Shown here: piece after piece, positions 35,631-50,485 of the stretch
Numbering within the stretch: position 1 is the first letter of the stretch
How the letters are laid out: each line of letters opens with the position of its first letter
NCBI GenBank assembly: GCA_947650365.1
Contig: CANTAL010000104.1
Coordinates: forward strand, 434,001-498,000
Length of the DNA stretch: 64,000 nucleotides
Direction of reading: 5' to 3'
Source: Chamaelirium japonicum
Taxonomy: Eukaryota > Streptophyta > Magnoliopsida > Liliales > Melanthiaceae
Notes under the pieces: model-generated
The model's database searches: none
What the model was told of the DNA's origin: nothing
What the model saw: the letters and a program-made list of their open reading frames with translations, nothing else
Position numbers and translations under genes: made by a program

Positions 35631-38600
35631 TACGATCCATTCGAATTCAATTGCACGATCCATTCCAATTCATTCATACGATCCATTCTAATTCATTCAT
35701 ACAATCCATTGTAATTCTTTCACACGATCCATTCTAATTCATTCATAGGATCCATTCTAATTCATTCGTACAATCTATTCTATTTCATTCGTACGATCCA
35801 TTCTTACTCATTCGTATGATCCATTCTAATTCATTCGTATGATCCATTCTAATTCATTCGCTCGAATGTATCCATTCTAATCCATTCGTACGATCCATTC
35901 TAATCCATTCGTACGATCCATTCGTACGATCCATTCTAATTCATTCGTACGATCTATTCTAATTCATTCGTACGATCCATTGTAATTCATTCGCACGATC
36001 CATTCTAATTCATTCATAAGATCCATTCTAATTCATTCATACGATCTATTCTAATTCTTTCACACGAATGTATCCATTCTAATTCATTCGCACGAATGTA
36101 TCCATTCTAATTCATTCGTACGATCCATTCTAATTCATTCGTACGATCCATTCTAATTTATTCATACAATCTATTCTAATTCATTCATATGATCCATTCT
36201 AATTAATTCGTACGATCCATTCTAATTCATATGCACAAAGGTATCCATTCTAATCCATTCGTAGGATCCATTCTAATCCATTCTTACGATCCATTCTAAT
36301 TCATTCGTACGATCCATTCTAATTCATTCACTCGAATGTATCCATTCTAATCCATTCGTACGATCCATTCTAATCCATTCGTACGATCCATTCTAATTCA
36401 TTCGCATGAATGTAACCATTCTAATTCATTCGTACGATCCATTCTAATTCATTCGTACGATCCATTCTAATTCATTCGTATGATCCATTCTAATTCATTC
36501 GCACGAATGTATCCATTCTAATTCATTCATATGATCCATTCTAATTCATTCATACAATCTATTTTAATTCTTTCACACGACCCATTCTAATTCATTCGTA
36601 CGATCCATTCTAATTCATTCGTACAATCCATTCTAATTCATTCGCACGAATGTATCCATTCTAATTCATTCATACGATCCATTCTAATTCATTTGTACGA
36701 TCCATTCTAATTCCTTCGTACGATCCATTCTAATTCATTCGTACGATCTATTCTAATTCATTCGTACGATCCTTTCTAATTCATTCGTACGATCCATTCT
36801 AATTCATTCGTCAGATCCATTCTAATTCATTCGTACGATCCATTCTAATTCATTCGTACGATCCATTCTAATTCATTCGCACGAATGTATCCATTCTAGT
36901 TCATTCGTACGATCCATTCTAATTCATTCGTACGATCCATTGTAATCCATTCATACGATCCATTCTAATTCATTCATACGATCCATTCTAATTGATTCAT
37001 ACAATCCATTCTAATTCTTTCACACGATCCATTCTAATTCATTCGTAGGTTCCATTCTAATTCATTCGTACAATCTATTCTATTTTATTCGTACGATCCA
37101 TTCTTACTCATTCGTATGATCCATTCTAATTCATTCGGACGAATGTATCCATTCTAATTTATTCGTACGATCCATTCTAATTCATTCGTACGATCCATTC
37201 TAATTCATTCGTACGATCTATTCTTACTCATTCGTATGATCCATTCTAATTCATTCGTACGATCCATTCTAATTCATTCGTACGATCGATTCTAATTCAT
37301 TCGCACAATCCATTCTAATTCATTCGTACGATCCATTCTAATTCATTCATATGATCCATTCTAATTTATTCGTTCAAATATATCCATTCTAATTCATTCC
37401 GTACGATCCATTCTAATTCATTCATACGATCCATTCTAATTCATTCGTACGAATGTATCCATTCTAATTCATTCGTACGATCCATTCTAATTCATTCGTA
37501 CGATCCATTCTAATTCATTCGTATGATCCATTCTAATTCATTCGGACGAATGTATCCATTCTAATTTATTCGTACGATCCATTCTAATTCATTCATTTGA
37601 TCCATTCAAATTCATTCGTACGATCCATTCTAATTCATTCGTCCGATCCATTCAAATTCATTCGCACGAATGTATCCATTCTAATTCATTCGTACGATCC
37701 ATTCTAATTCATTCGTACGATCCATTCTAGTTCATTCGTAAGATCCATTCTAATTCATTCGTACGATCCATTCTAATTCATTCGCACGAATGTATCCATT
37801 CTAGTTCATTCGTACGATCCATTCTAATTCATTCGTACGATCCATTCTAATTCATTCGCACGATCCATTCTAATTCATTCGCACGATCCATTCTAATTCA
37901 TTCGTACGATCCATTCTAATTCATTCATACGATCCATTCTAATTCATTCGCACGAATGTATCTATTCTAATTCATTCATACGATCCATTCTACTTCATTC
38001 GTACTATCCGTTCTAATTCACTCATACGATCCATTCTAATTCATTCATACGATCCATTCTAATTCATTTGCACGAATATATCCATTCTAATTCATTCGTA
38101 CGATCCATTCTAATTCCTTCGTACGATCCATTCTAATTCCTTCGTACGATCCATTCTAATTCCTTCGTACGATCCATTCTATTTCATTTCTATGATCCAT
38201 TCTAATTAATTCGTACGATCCATTCTAATTCATTCGTATGATCCATTCTAATTCATTCGTACGATCCATTCTTACTCATTCGTACGATCCATTCTAATTC
38301 ATTCATACAATCCATTCTAATTCATTCCGTACGATCCATTCTAATTCATTCATACGATCTTTTCTTTCATACAATCCATTCTAATTCTTTCGTGCGAATG
38401 AATTAGAATGGATACCTTTGTGCATATGAATTAGAATGGATCGTACGAATGAATTAGAATGGATCATATTAATGAATTAGAATGGATCGTACGAATGAAT
38501 TAGAATGGATACATTCGTGCGAATGAATTAGAATGGATCGTGCGAATCAATTAGACTGGATCGTGCGAATGAATAAGAATAGATCATACGAATGAATTAG

Positions 38601-41398
38601 AATGGATCGTACGAATTAATTAGAATGGATACATTCATGCGAATGAATTAGAATGGATTGTATGAATGAATTAGAATAGATCGTACGAATGAATTAGAAT
38701 GGATCATACGAATTAATTAGAATGGATCGTACGAATGAATTAGAATGGATCGTACGAATGAATTAGAATGGATCGTACGAATGAATTAGAATGGATACAT
38801 TTGTGCGAATGAATTAGAATGGATCGAACAAATGAATTAGAATGGATCGTATGAATGAATTAGAATGGATCGTATGAATGAATTAGAATGGATCGTGCGA
38901 ATGAATTAGAAAGGATCGTACGAATGAATTAGAATGGATCGTGTGAAAGAATTAGAATGGATCGTACGAATGAATTAGAATGGATCGTGCGAATGAATTA
39001 GAATGGATCGTACGAATGAATTAGAATGGATACATTTGTGTGAATGAATTAGAATGGATCGTACGAATGAATTAGAATGGATCGTATGAATGCATTAGAA
39101 TGGATCGTACGAATGAATTAGAATGGATCGTGCGAATGAATTAGAATGGATCGTACGAATGAACTAGAATGGATACATTCGTGCGAATGAATTAGAATGG
39201 ATCGTACGAATGAATTAGAATGGATCGTATGAATGAATTAGAATGGATCTTACGAATGAATTAGAATGGATCGTACGAATGAATTAGAATGGATAGTGCG
39301 AATGAATTAGAATCGATCGTACGAATGAATTAGAATGGATCGTACGAATGAATTAGAATGGATCATACGAATGAGTAAGAATGGATCGTACGATCCATTC
39401 TAATACATTCGTACGATTCATGCTAATTCATTAGCACGATCCATTCTAATTCATTCGAACGATCCATTCTTATTCATTCATACGATCCATTCTAATTCAT
39501 TCGCACAATCCATTCTAATTCATTCGTACAATCCATTCTAATTCATTCGTATGATCCATTCTAACTCATTCGGTGGATCCATTCTAATTCATTCGTTCGA
39601 TCCATTCTAATTCATTCCCACGATCCATTCTAATTTATTCGTACGATCCATTCTAATTCATTCGTACGATCTATTCTAATTCATTCGCACGAATGTAACC
39701 ATTATAATTCATTCATACGATTTATTCTAATTCATTCGTATGAGCTATTCTAATTCATTCGTACGATCCATTCTAATTCATTCGTACGATCCATTGTAAT
39801 TCATTCATACAATCCATTTAGATTCATTCGCACAAATGTAACCATTCAAATTCATTCGTACGATCTAGTCTAATTCATTCGTACGATCCATTCTAATTCA
39901 TTCGCACGAATATATCCATTCTAATTCTTTCGTACGATGCATTCTAATTCATTCGTACGATCAATTCTAATTCATTCATTTGATCCATTCTAATTCATTC
40001 GTACGATCCATTCTAATTCATTCGTCCGATCCATTCTAATTCATTCGCACGAATGTATCCATTCTAATTCATTCGTACGATCCATTCTAATTCATTCGTA
40101 AGATCTATTCTAATTCATTCGTACGATCCATTCTAATTCATTCGTACGATCCATTCTAATTCATTCGCACAAATGTATCCGTTCTAGTTCATTCGTACGA
40201 TCCATTCTAATTCATTCGTACGATCCATTCTAATTCATTCCGTACGATCCATTCTAATTCATACGTACGATCGTACGAATGAATTAGAATGGATCGTACA
40301 AATGAATTAGAATGGATCTTACGAATGAATTAGAATGGATCGTACGAATGAATTAGAATGGATCGTACGAATGAATTAGAATGGATACATTCATGCGAAT
40401 GAATTAGAATGGATCGGACGAATGAATTAGAATGGATCGTACGAATGAATTAGAATGGATCATATGAATTCATTAGAATGGTTACATTCATGCGAATGAA
40501 TTAGAATGGATCGTACGAATGGATTAGAATGGATCGTACGAATGGATTAGAATGGATACATTCGAGCGAATGAATTAGAATGGATCGTACGAATGAATTA
40601 GAATGGATCGTACGAATGGATTAGAATGGATCCTACGAATGGATTAGAATGGATACCTTTGTGCATATGAATTAGAATGGATCGTATGAATGAATTAGAA
40701 TGGATCGTAGAATGGATCGTATGAATGAATTAGAATGAATTAGAATGGATCGTACGAATGAATTGGAATAGATCATAGGAATGAATTAGAATGGATCGTG
40801 CAAATGAATTAAAATGGATACATTCGTACAAATGAATTAGAATGGATCGTACGAATGAATTAGAATGGATCGTACGAATGAATTAGAATGGATCATACGA
40901 ATGAATTAGAATGGATCATACGAATGAGTAAGAATGGATCGTACGAATGAAATAGAATGGATTGTACGAATGAATTAGAATAGATCGTACGAATGAATTA
41001 GAATGGATCGTGTGTGGATTGTATGAATGAATTAGAATGGATCGTGCGAATGAATTCGAATGGATCGTACGAATGAATTAGAATGGATCGTACGAATGAA
41101 TTAGGATGGATACATTCGTGCGAATGAATTAGAATGGATACATTCGTGCGAAAGAATTAGAATAGATCGTATGAATGAATTAGAATGGATCCTATGAATG
41201 AATTAGAATGGATAGTGCGAATGAATTAGAATGGATCGTGCGAATGAATTAGAATGGATCGTGCTAATGAATTAGAATTGATCGAACGAATGAATTAGCA
41301 TGGATCGTGCTAATGAATTAGAATGGAACGTACGAATGAATTAGAATGGATCGTGTGAAAGAATTAGAATGGATTGTACGAATGAATTAGAATGAATT
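35631..41398. repeat. Bidirectional satellite, segment G
   Basis: Blocks: F 35631-38391, R 38392-39388, F 39389-40270, R 40271-41398. The first F block, about 2.8 kb, is the longest single-orientation run in the window. Both ends of the segment carry the GAATGAATTCGTACGATCC switch. Confidence 0.95.
36560..39260 (+). repeat. Long duplication, copy 2 (retrotransposon-free paralogue of the right flank)
   Basis: Same orientation as 28825-31500 and similar in length, sharing the F-to-R switch near 38391. Upstream of 36548 the satellite simply continues (CATATGATCC then CATACAATC). The island's left flank does not match that sequence, so the two sides of the island are not an ordinary interrupted site. 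Confidence 0.9.
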
Positions 41399-44300
41399 CG
41401 TACGATCCATTCGAATTCATTCGCACGATCCATTCTAATTCATTCATACGATCCATTCTAATTCATTCATACAATCCATTCTAATTCTTTCACACGATCC
41501 ATTCTAATTCATTCGTAGGATCCATTCTAATTCATTCGTACAATCTATTCTATTTCATTCGTACGATCCATTCTTACTCATTCGTATGATCCATTCTAAT
41601 TCATTCGGACGAATGTATCCATTCTAATTTATTCGTACAATCCATTCTAATTCATTCGTACGATCCATTCTAATTCATTCATACGCTCCATTCTTACTCA
41701 TTCGTATGATCCATTCTAATTCATTCGTACGATCCATTCTAATTCATTCGTACGATCCATTCTAATTCATTCGCACAATCTATTCTAATTTATTCGTACG
41801 ATCCATTCTAATTCATTCGTACGATCGTACGAATGAATTAGAATGGATCGTACGGAATGAATTAGAATGGATTGTATGAATGAATTAGAATGGATACATT
41901 CGTGCGAATGAATTAGAATGGATCATACGAATGAGTAAGAATGGATCGTACGAATGAAATAGAATGGATTGTACGAATGAATTAGAATGGATCGTACAAA
42001 TGAATTAGAATGGATTGTACGAATGAATTAGAATGGATCATACGAATGAGTAAGAATGGATCGTACAAATGAAATAGAATGGATTGTACGAATGAATTAG
42101 AATGAATTCTACGAATGAATTAGAATGGATCGTGTGAAAGAATTAGAATACATTGTATGAATGAATTAGAATGGATCGTATGAGTGAATTAGAATGGATC
42201 GTGCGAATGAATTCGAATGGATCGCATGATCCATTCGAATAGAATGGATCGTATGAATGAATTAGAATGGATCGGGCGAATGAATTAGAATGGATTGTAG
42301 GAATGAATTAGAATGGATTGTATGAATGAATTAGAATGGATCGTATGAATGAATTAGAATGGATCGTGCGAATGAATTAGAATGGATCGTACGAATGAAT
42401 TAGAATGGATTGTACGAATGAATTAGAATGGATCATACGAATGAATTAGAATGGATCATACGAATGAGTAAGAATGGATCGTACGAATGAAATAGAATGG
42501 ATTGTACGAATGAATTAGAATGGATACATTCGTGCGAATGAATTAGAATGGATACATTCGTGCGAATGAATTAGAATGGATCGTACGAATGAATTAGAAT
42601 GGATCGTACGAATGAATTAGAATGGATCTTACGAATGAATTAGAATGGATCGTACGAATGAATTAGAATGGATCGTACGAATGAATTAGAATGGATACAT
42701 TCGTGCGAATGAATTAGAATGGATCGGACGAATGAATTAGAATGGATCGTACGAATAAATTAGAATGGATCGTACGAATCAATTAGAATGGATCGTACGA
42801 ATAAATTAGAATGGATAAATTCGTCCGAATGAATTAGAATGGATCATACGAATGAGTATGAATGGATAGTACGAATGAAATAGAATAGATTGTATGAATG
42901 AATTAGAATGGATTAGTACGAATGAATTAGAATGGATACATTCGTGCGAATGAATTAGAATGGATCGTATCAATGAGTAAGAATGGATCGTACGAATGAA
43001 ATAGAATGGATTGTGCGAATGAATTAGAATGGATCATACGAATGAATTAGAATGGATCGTACGAATGAATTAGAATGGATCTTGTGAATGAATTAGAATG
43101 GATCGTGCGAATGAATTAGAATGGATCGTACGAATGAATTAGAATGGATCGTGCTAATGAATTAGAATTGATCGAACGAATGAATTAGAATGGATACATT
43201 CGTGCGAATGAATTAGAATGGATCGGACGAATGAATTAGAATGGATCGTACGAATGAGTAAGAATGGATTGTACGAATGAATTAGAATGGATCGTACGAA
43301 TGAATTAGAATGGATCGTGCAAATGAATTAGAATGGAATAGAATAGATTGTACGAATGAATTAGAATGGATTCGTATGAATGAATTAGAATGGATACATT
43401 CGTGCGAATGAATTAGAATGGATCGTACCAATGAGTAAGAATGGATCGTACGAATGAAATAGAATGGATTGTGCGAATGAATTAGAATGGATCGTACGAA
43501 TGAATTAGAATGGATCGTACGAATGAATTAGAATGGATCGTATGAGTGAATTAGAATGGATCTTATGAGTGAATTAGAATGGATACGAAGGAATTAGAAT
43601 GGATCGTATGAAGGAATTAGAATGGATCATACGAATGAAATAGAATGGATCGTACGAAGGAATTAGAATGGATCGTACGGAGGAATTAGAATGGATCGTA
43701 CGAAGGAATTAGAATGGATATATTCGTGCAAATAAATTAGAATGGATCGTATGAATGAATTAGAATGGATCGTATGAGTGAATTAGAACGGATCGTACGA
43801 ATGAAATAGAATGAATTAGAATGAATTAGAATTGATCGTACGAATGAAATAGAATGGATTGTACGAATGATTTAGAATGGATCATACGAATGAATTAGAA
43901 TGGATCGTACGAATGATTTAGAATGGATACATTCGTGCAAATGAATTAGAATGGATCATACGAATGAGTAAGAATGGATCGTACGAATGAAATAGAATGG
44001 ATTGTACGAATGAATTAGAATGGATTCGTACGAATGAATTAGAATGGATATATTCGAGCGAATGAATTAGAATGGATCGTACCAATGAGTAAGAATGGAT
44101 CGTACGAATGAAATAGAATGGATCGTGCGAATGAATTAGAATGTTTCGTACGAATGAATTAGAATGGATCGTACGAATGAATTAGAATGGATCATACGAA
44201 TTAATTAGAATGGATCATACGAATGAATTAGAATGGATCGTACGAATGAATTAGAATGGATCGTACGAATGAATTAGAATGGATCGTATGAATGAATTAG

Positions 44301-47300
44301 AATGGATCATACAAATTAATTAGAATGGATTATACGAATGAATTAGAATGGATCATACGAATGAATTAGAATGGATACATTTGTGCGAATGAATTAGAAT
44401 GGATCGTACGAATGGATTAGAATGGATCGTACGAATGGATTAGAATGGATACATTCGTGCGAATGAATTAGAATGGATTGTATGAATGAATTAGAATGGA
44501 TCGTACGATCCATTCGAATTCATTCGCACGATCTATTCTAATTCATTCGTACGATCCATTCTAATTCATTCATATGATCTATTCTAATTCATTCGCACGA
44601 TCCATTCTAATTCATTCGTATATTCCATTCTAATTCATTCGTACGATCTATTCTATTTCATTCGTACGATCCATTCTTACTCATTCGTATGATCCATTCT
44701 AATTCATTCGGACGAATGTATCCATTCTAATTTATTCGTACGATCCATTCTAATTCATTCGTACGATCCATTCTAACTCATTCGTACGATCCATTCTTAC
44801 TCATTCGTATGATCCATTCTAATTCATTCGAACGATCCATTCTAATTCATTCGCTCGAATGTATCCATTCTAATCCATTCGTACGATCCATTCTAATTCA
44901 TTAACACGATCCATTCTAATTCTTTCACACGATCCATTCTAATTCATTCGTACGATCCATTCTAATTCATTCGCACAATCCATTCTATTTCATTCGTATG
45001 ATCCATTCTTACTCATTCGTATGATCCATTCTAATTCATTCGCACGAATGTATCCATAATGGATCATACGAATGAGTAAGAATGGATCATACGAATGAAA
45101 TAGATTGGATTGTGCGAATGAATTAGAATGGACCATACGAATGAATTAGAATGGATCGTATGAATGAGTTAGAATGGATATAATTGAACGAATAAATTAG
45201 AATGGATCATACAAATGAATTAGAATGGATCGTACGAATGAATTAGAATGGATAGTGCGAATGAATTAGAATCGATCGTACGAATGAATTAGAATGGATC
45301 GTACGAATGAATTACAATGGATCATACGAATGAGTAAAAATGGATCGTACGAATGAATTAGAATGGATCGTACGAATGAATTAGAATGGATTGTACGAAT
45401 AAATTAGAATACATACAATCGTCCGAATGAATTAGAACGGATCATACGAATGAGTAAGAATGGATCGTACGAATGAAATAGAATTGATTGTACGAATGAA
45501 TTAGAATGGATCGTACGAATGAATTAGAATGGATCATATTAATGAATTAGAATGGATCGTACGAATGAATTAGAATGGATACATTCGTGCGAATAAATTA
45601 GAATGGATTATATAAATGAATTAGAATGGATCGTACGAATGAATTAGAATGGATCGTACGAATTAATTAGAATAGATTGTGCGAATGAATTAGAATGGAT
45701 CGTACGAATGAATTAGAATGGATCGTACGAATGAACTAGAATCGATCGTACGAATGAATTAGAATGGATCGTACGAATGAATTAGAATGGATCGTACGAA
45801 GGAATTAGAATAGATCGTACGAATGAATTAGAATGGATCGTACGATTGAATTAGAATGGATCATACGAATGAGTAAGAATGGATCGTATGAATGAATTAG
45901 ATTGGATCGTACGATCCATTCTAATTCATTAGCATGGATCGTGCTAATGAATTAGAATGGAATATACGAATGAATTAGAATGGATCGTAGAATGGATCGT
46001 ACGAATGAATTAGAATGGATCGTACGAATGAAATAGAATAGATCATAGGAATGAATTAGAATGGATCGTGCAAATGAATTAGAATAGATACATTCGTGCG
46101 AATAAATTAGAATCGATTGTATGAATGAATTAGAATGGATCGTATGAATGAATTAGAATGGATCGTACGAATGAATTAGAATAGATTGCGCGAATGAATT
46201 AGAATGGATCGTGCGAATGAAATAGAATGGATACAAATGAATTAGAATGGATCATACGAATGAATTAGAATGACGATCCATTCTTACTCATTCGTATGAT
46301 CCATTCTATTTCATTCGTACGAATGTATCCATTCTAATTCATTCGTACGATCCATTCTAATTCATTCATAGGATCCATTCTAATTCATTCATACAATCCA
46401 TTCTAATTCATTCGCACGAATGTATCCATTCTAATTTATTCGTACGATCATTTCTAATTCATTCACAAAATCTACTCTAATTCATTCATACGATCCATTC
46501 TAATTCATTCACACGAATGTATCCATTCTAATTCATTCATACGATCCATTCTAATTCATTCGTACGATCCATTCTAATTCACTCATACGATCCATTCTAA
46601 TACATTCATACGATCCATTCTAATTCATTTGCACGAATATATCCATTCTAATTCATTCGTACGATCCATTCTAATTCCTTTGTACGATCCATTCTAATTC
46701 ATTCGTACGATCTATTCTAATTCATTCGTACGATCCATTCTAATTCATTCGTACGATCCATTCTAATTCATTCATACGATCCATTCTAATTCATTCGTAC
46801 AATCTACTCTAATTCATTCGTACGAATGGATACATTCGTGTGAATGAATTAGAATGGATCGTACGAATGAGTAAGAATGGATCGTACGAATGAAATAGAA
46901 TGGACTGCACGAATGAATTAGAATGGATCATACGAATGAATTACAATGGATCGTCTGAAAGAATTAGAATGGATTGTATGAATGAATTAGAATGGATCGT
47001 ACGAATGAATTAGAATGGATCGTACGAAGGAATTAGAATAGATCGTACGAATGAATTAGAATGGATCATACGAATGAATTAGAATAGATCGTATGAATGA
47101 ATTAGAATGGATCGTACGAAGGAATTAGAATGGATCGTACGAATGAATTAGAATGGATCGTATGAATGAATTAGAATGGATACATTCGTGTGAATGAATT
47201 AGAATGGATCGTATGAATGAATTAGAATAGATTTTGTGAATGAATTAGAACTGATCGTACGAATGAATTAGAATGGATACATTCGTGCGAATGAATTAGA

Positions 47301-50300
47301 ACAGATTGTATGAATAAATTAGAATGGGTCCTATGAATGAATTAGAATGGATCGTACGAATGAATAAGAATGGATACATTCGTGCGAATGAATTAGAATT
47401 GATCGTACGAATGAATTAGAATGGACCGTGCGAATGAATTAGAATGGATCGTACGAATGAATTAGAATGGATACATTCGTGTGAATGAATTAGAATGGAT
47501 ACATTCGTGCGAAAGAATTAGAATAGATCATATGGATGAATTAGAATGGATTCTATGAATGAATTAGAATGGATCGTGCGAATGGATTAGAATGGATCGT
47601 ACGAATGAATTAGAATGGATCGTGCTAATGAATTAGAATTGATCGAACGAATGAATTAGCATGGATCGTGCTAATGAATTAGAATGGATCGTACGAATGA
47701 ATTAGAATGTATCAAATGAATGAATTAGAATGGTTACATTCATGCGAATTAATTAGAATGGATCGTACGAATGGATTAGAATGGATCGTACGAATGGATT
47801 AGAATGGATACATTCGAGCGAATGAATTAGAATGGATCGTACGAATGAATTAGAATGGATCGTATGAATAAATTAGAATGGATACATTCGTCCGAATGAA
47901 TTAGAATGGATCATACGAATGAGTAAGAATGGATCGTACGAATGAAATAGAATAGATTGTACGAATGAATTAGAATGGATCCTACGAATGAATTAGGATG
48001 GATCGTTTGAAAGAATTAGAATGGATTGTATGAATGAATTAGAATGGATCGTATGAATGAATTAGAATGGATCGTGCGAATGAATTTGAATGGATCGTAC
48101 GAATTCATTCTAATTCATTCATACAATCCATTCTAATTCTTTCACACGATCCATTCTAATTCATTCGTACGTTCCATTCTAATTCATTAGCACGATCCAT
48201 GCTAATTCATTCGTTCGATCAATTCTAATTCATTAGCACGATCCATTCTAATTCATTCGTACGATCCATTCTAATTCATTCACACGATCCATTCTAATTC
48301 AATCATAGGATCCATTCTAATTCATTCATACGATCTATTCTAATTCTTTTGCACGAATGTATCCATTCTAATTCATTCGCACGAATGTATCCATTCTAAT
48401 TCATTCGTACGATCCATTCTAATTCATTCGCACGATCCATTCTAATTCATTCGTACGATCAATTCTAATTCATTCGCACGAATGTATCCATTCTAATTCA
48501 TTCGTACGATCATTCTAATTCATTCATAGGATTCATTCTAATTCATTCATACAATCCATTCTAATTCATTCGCACGAATGTATCCATTCTAATTCATTCG
48601 TACGATCAGTTCTAATTCATTCACAAAATCTATTCTAATTCATTCATACGATCCATTCTAATTCATTCACACGAATGTATCCATTCTAATTCATTCATAC
48701 GATCCATTCTAATTCATTAGTACGATCCATTCTAATTCCTTCGTACGATTCATTCTAATTCATTCGTACGATCTATTCTAATTCATTCGTACGATCCATT
48801 CTAATTCATTCTTACGATCCATTCTAATTCCTTCGTACGATCCATTCTAATTCATTCGTACGATCCATTCTAATTCATTCATACAATCCATTCTAATTCT
48901 TTCACACGATCCATTCTAATTCATTCGTACGATCCATTCTAATTCATTAGCACGATCCATGCTAATTCATTCGTTCGATCAATTCTAATTCATTAGCACG
49001 ATCCATTCTAATTCATTCGTACGATCCATTCTAATTCATTCGCACGATCCATTCTAATTCATTCATAGGATCCATTCTAATTCATTCATACGATCTATTC
49101 TAATTCTTTCGCACGAATGTATCCATTCTAATTCATTCGCACGAATGTATCCATTCTAATTCATTCGTACGAATGAATTAGAATGGATCGTACGAATGAA
49201 TTAGAATAGATCGTACGAATGAATTAGAATGGATCGTACGAAGGAATTAGAATGGATCGTACGAATGAATTAGAATGGATATATTCGTGCAAATGAATTA
49301 GAATGGATCGTATGAATGTATTAGAATGGATCGTATGAGTGAATTAGAATGGATCGTACGAATGAATTAGAATGGATTGTATGAATGAATTAGAATGGAT
49401 CGTACAAATGAATTAGAATGGATCATATGAATTAATTAGAATGGATCGTATGAATGAATTAGAATGGATCGTACGAATGAATTAGAATGGATCGTACGAA
49501 TGAATTAGAATGGATACATTTGTGCGAATGAATTAGAATGGATACATTCGTGCGAAAGAATTAGAATAGATCGTATGAATGAATTAGAATGGATCCTATG
49601 AATGAATTTGAATGGATCATGCGAATGAATTAGAATGGATCGTATGAATGAATTAGAATGCATTCGTACGATCCATTCTAATTCATTCGCACGAATATAT
49701 CCATTCTAGTTCATTCGTACGATCTATTCTAATTCATTCGCATGGATCGTGCATTCGTACGATCCATTCTAATTCATTCGTTGGATCCATTCTAATTCAT
49801 TCGTACGATCCATTCTAATTCATTCGTACGATCCATTCTAATTCATTCGCACGAATGTATCCATTCTAGTTCATTCGTACGATCCATTCTAATTCATTCG
49901 TACGATCCACTCTAATTCATTCATACGACTTATTCTAATTCATTCATACAATCCATTCTAATTCTTTCACACGATCCATTCTAATTCATTCGTACGATCC
50001 ATTCTAATTCATTCGCACAATCCATTCTATTTCATTCGTATAATCCATTCTTACTCATTCGTATGATCCATTCTAATTCATTCGCACGAATGTATCCATA
50101 ATGGATCATACGAATGAGTAAGAATGGATCGTACGAATGAAATAGAATGGATTGTGCGAATGAATTAGAATGGACTGTACGAATGAATTAGAATGGATAC
50201 ATTCGTGCGAATAAATTAGAATGGATCGGACGAATGAATTAGAATGGATCGTACGAATGAATTAGAATGGATCGTACGAATGAATTAGAATGGATCGTAC

Positions 50301-50485
50301 GAATAAATTAGAATGGATACATTCGTCCGAATGAATTAGAATGGATTATTCGAATGAGTAAGAATGGATCGTACGAATGAAATAGAATAGATTGTACGAA
50401 TGAATTAGAATGGATCCTACGAATGAATTTGAATAGATCATGTGAAAGAATTAGAATAGATTATATGAATGAATTAGAATGAATT
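41399..50485. repeat. Bidirectional satellite, segment H
   Basis: Blocks: F 41399-41825, R 41826-42226, F about 42227-42239, R 42240-44506, F 44507-45058, R 45059-45910, F 45911-45933, R 45934-46271, F 46272-46820, R 46821-48101, F 48102-49169, R 49170-49660, F 49661-50098, R 50099-50485. Two of the F blocks are one unit or less. An F stretch also holds a brief GCATGGATCGTGC reversal at about 49740. This is the most finely shuffled part of the array. Confidence 0.94.
42120..42340 (-). repeat. Inverted distant duplication (partner about 2010-2250)
   Basis: Minus-strand counterpart of the segment at 2010-2250, about 40 kb away. The sub-unit F block at 42227-42239 here corresponds to the micro-reversal at about 2125-2140, so that small event happened before the two copies separated. 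Confidence 0.85.
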
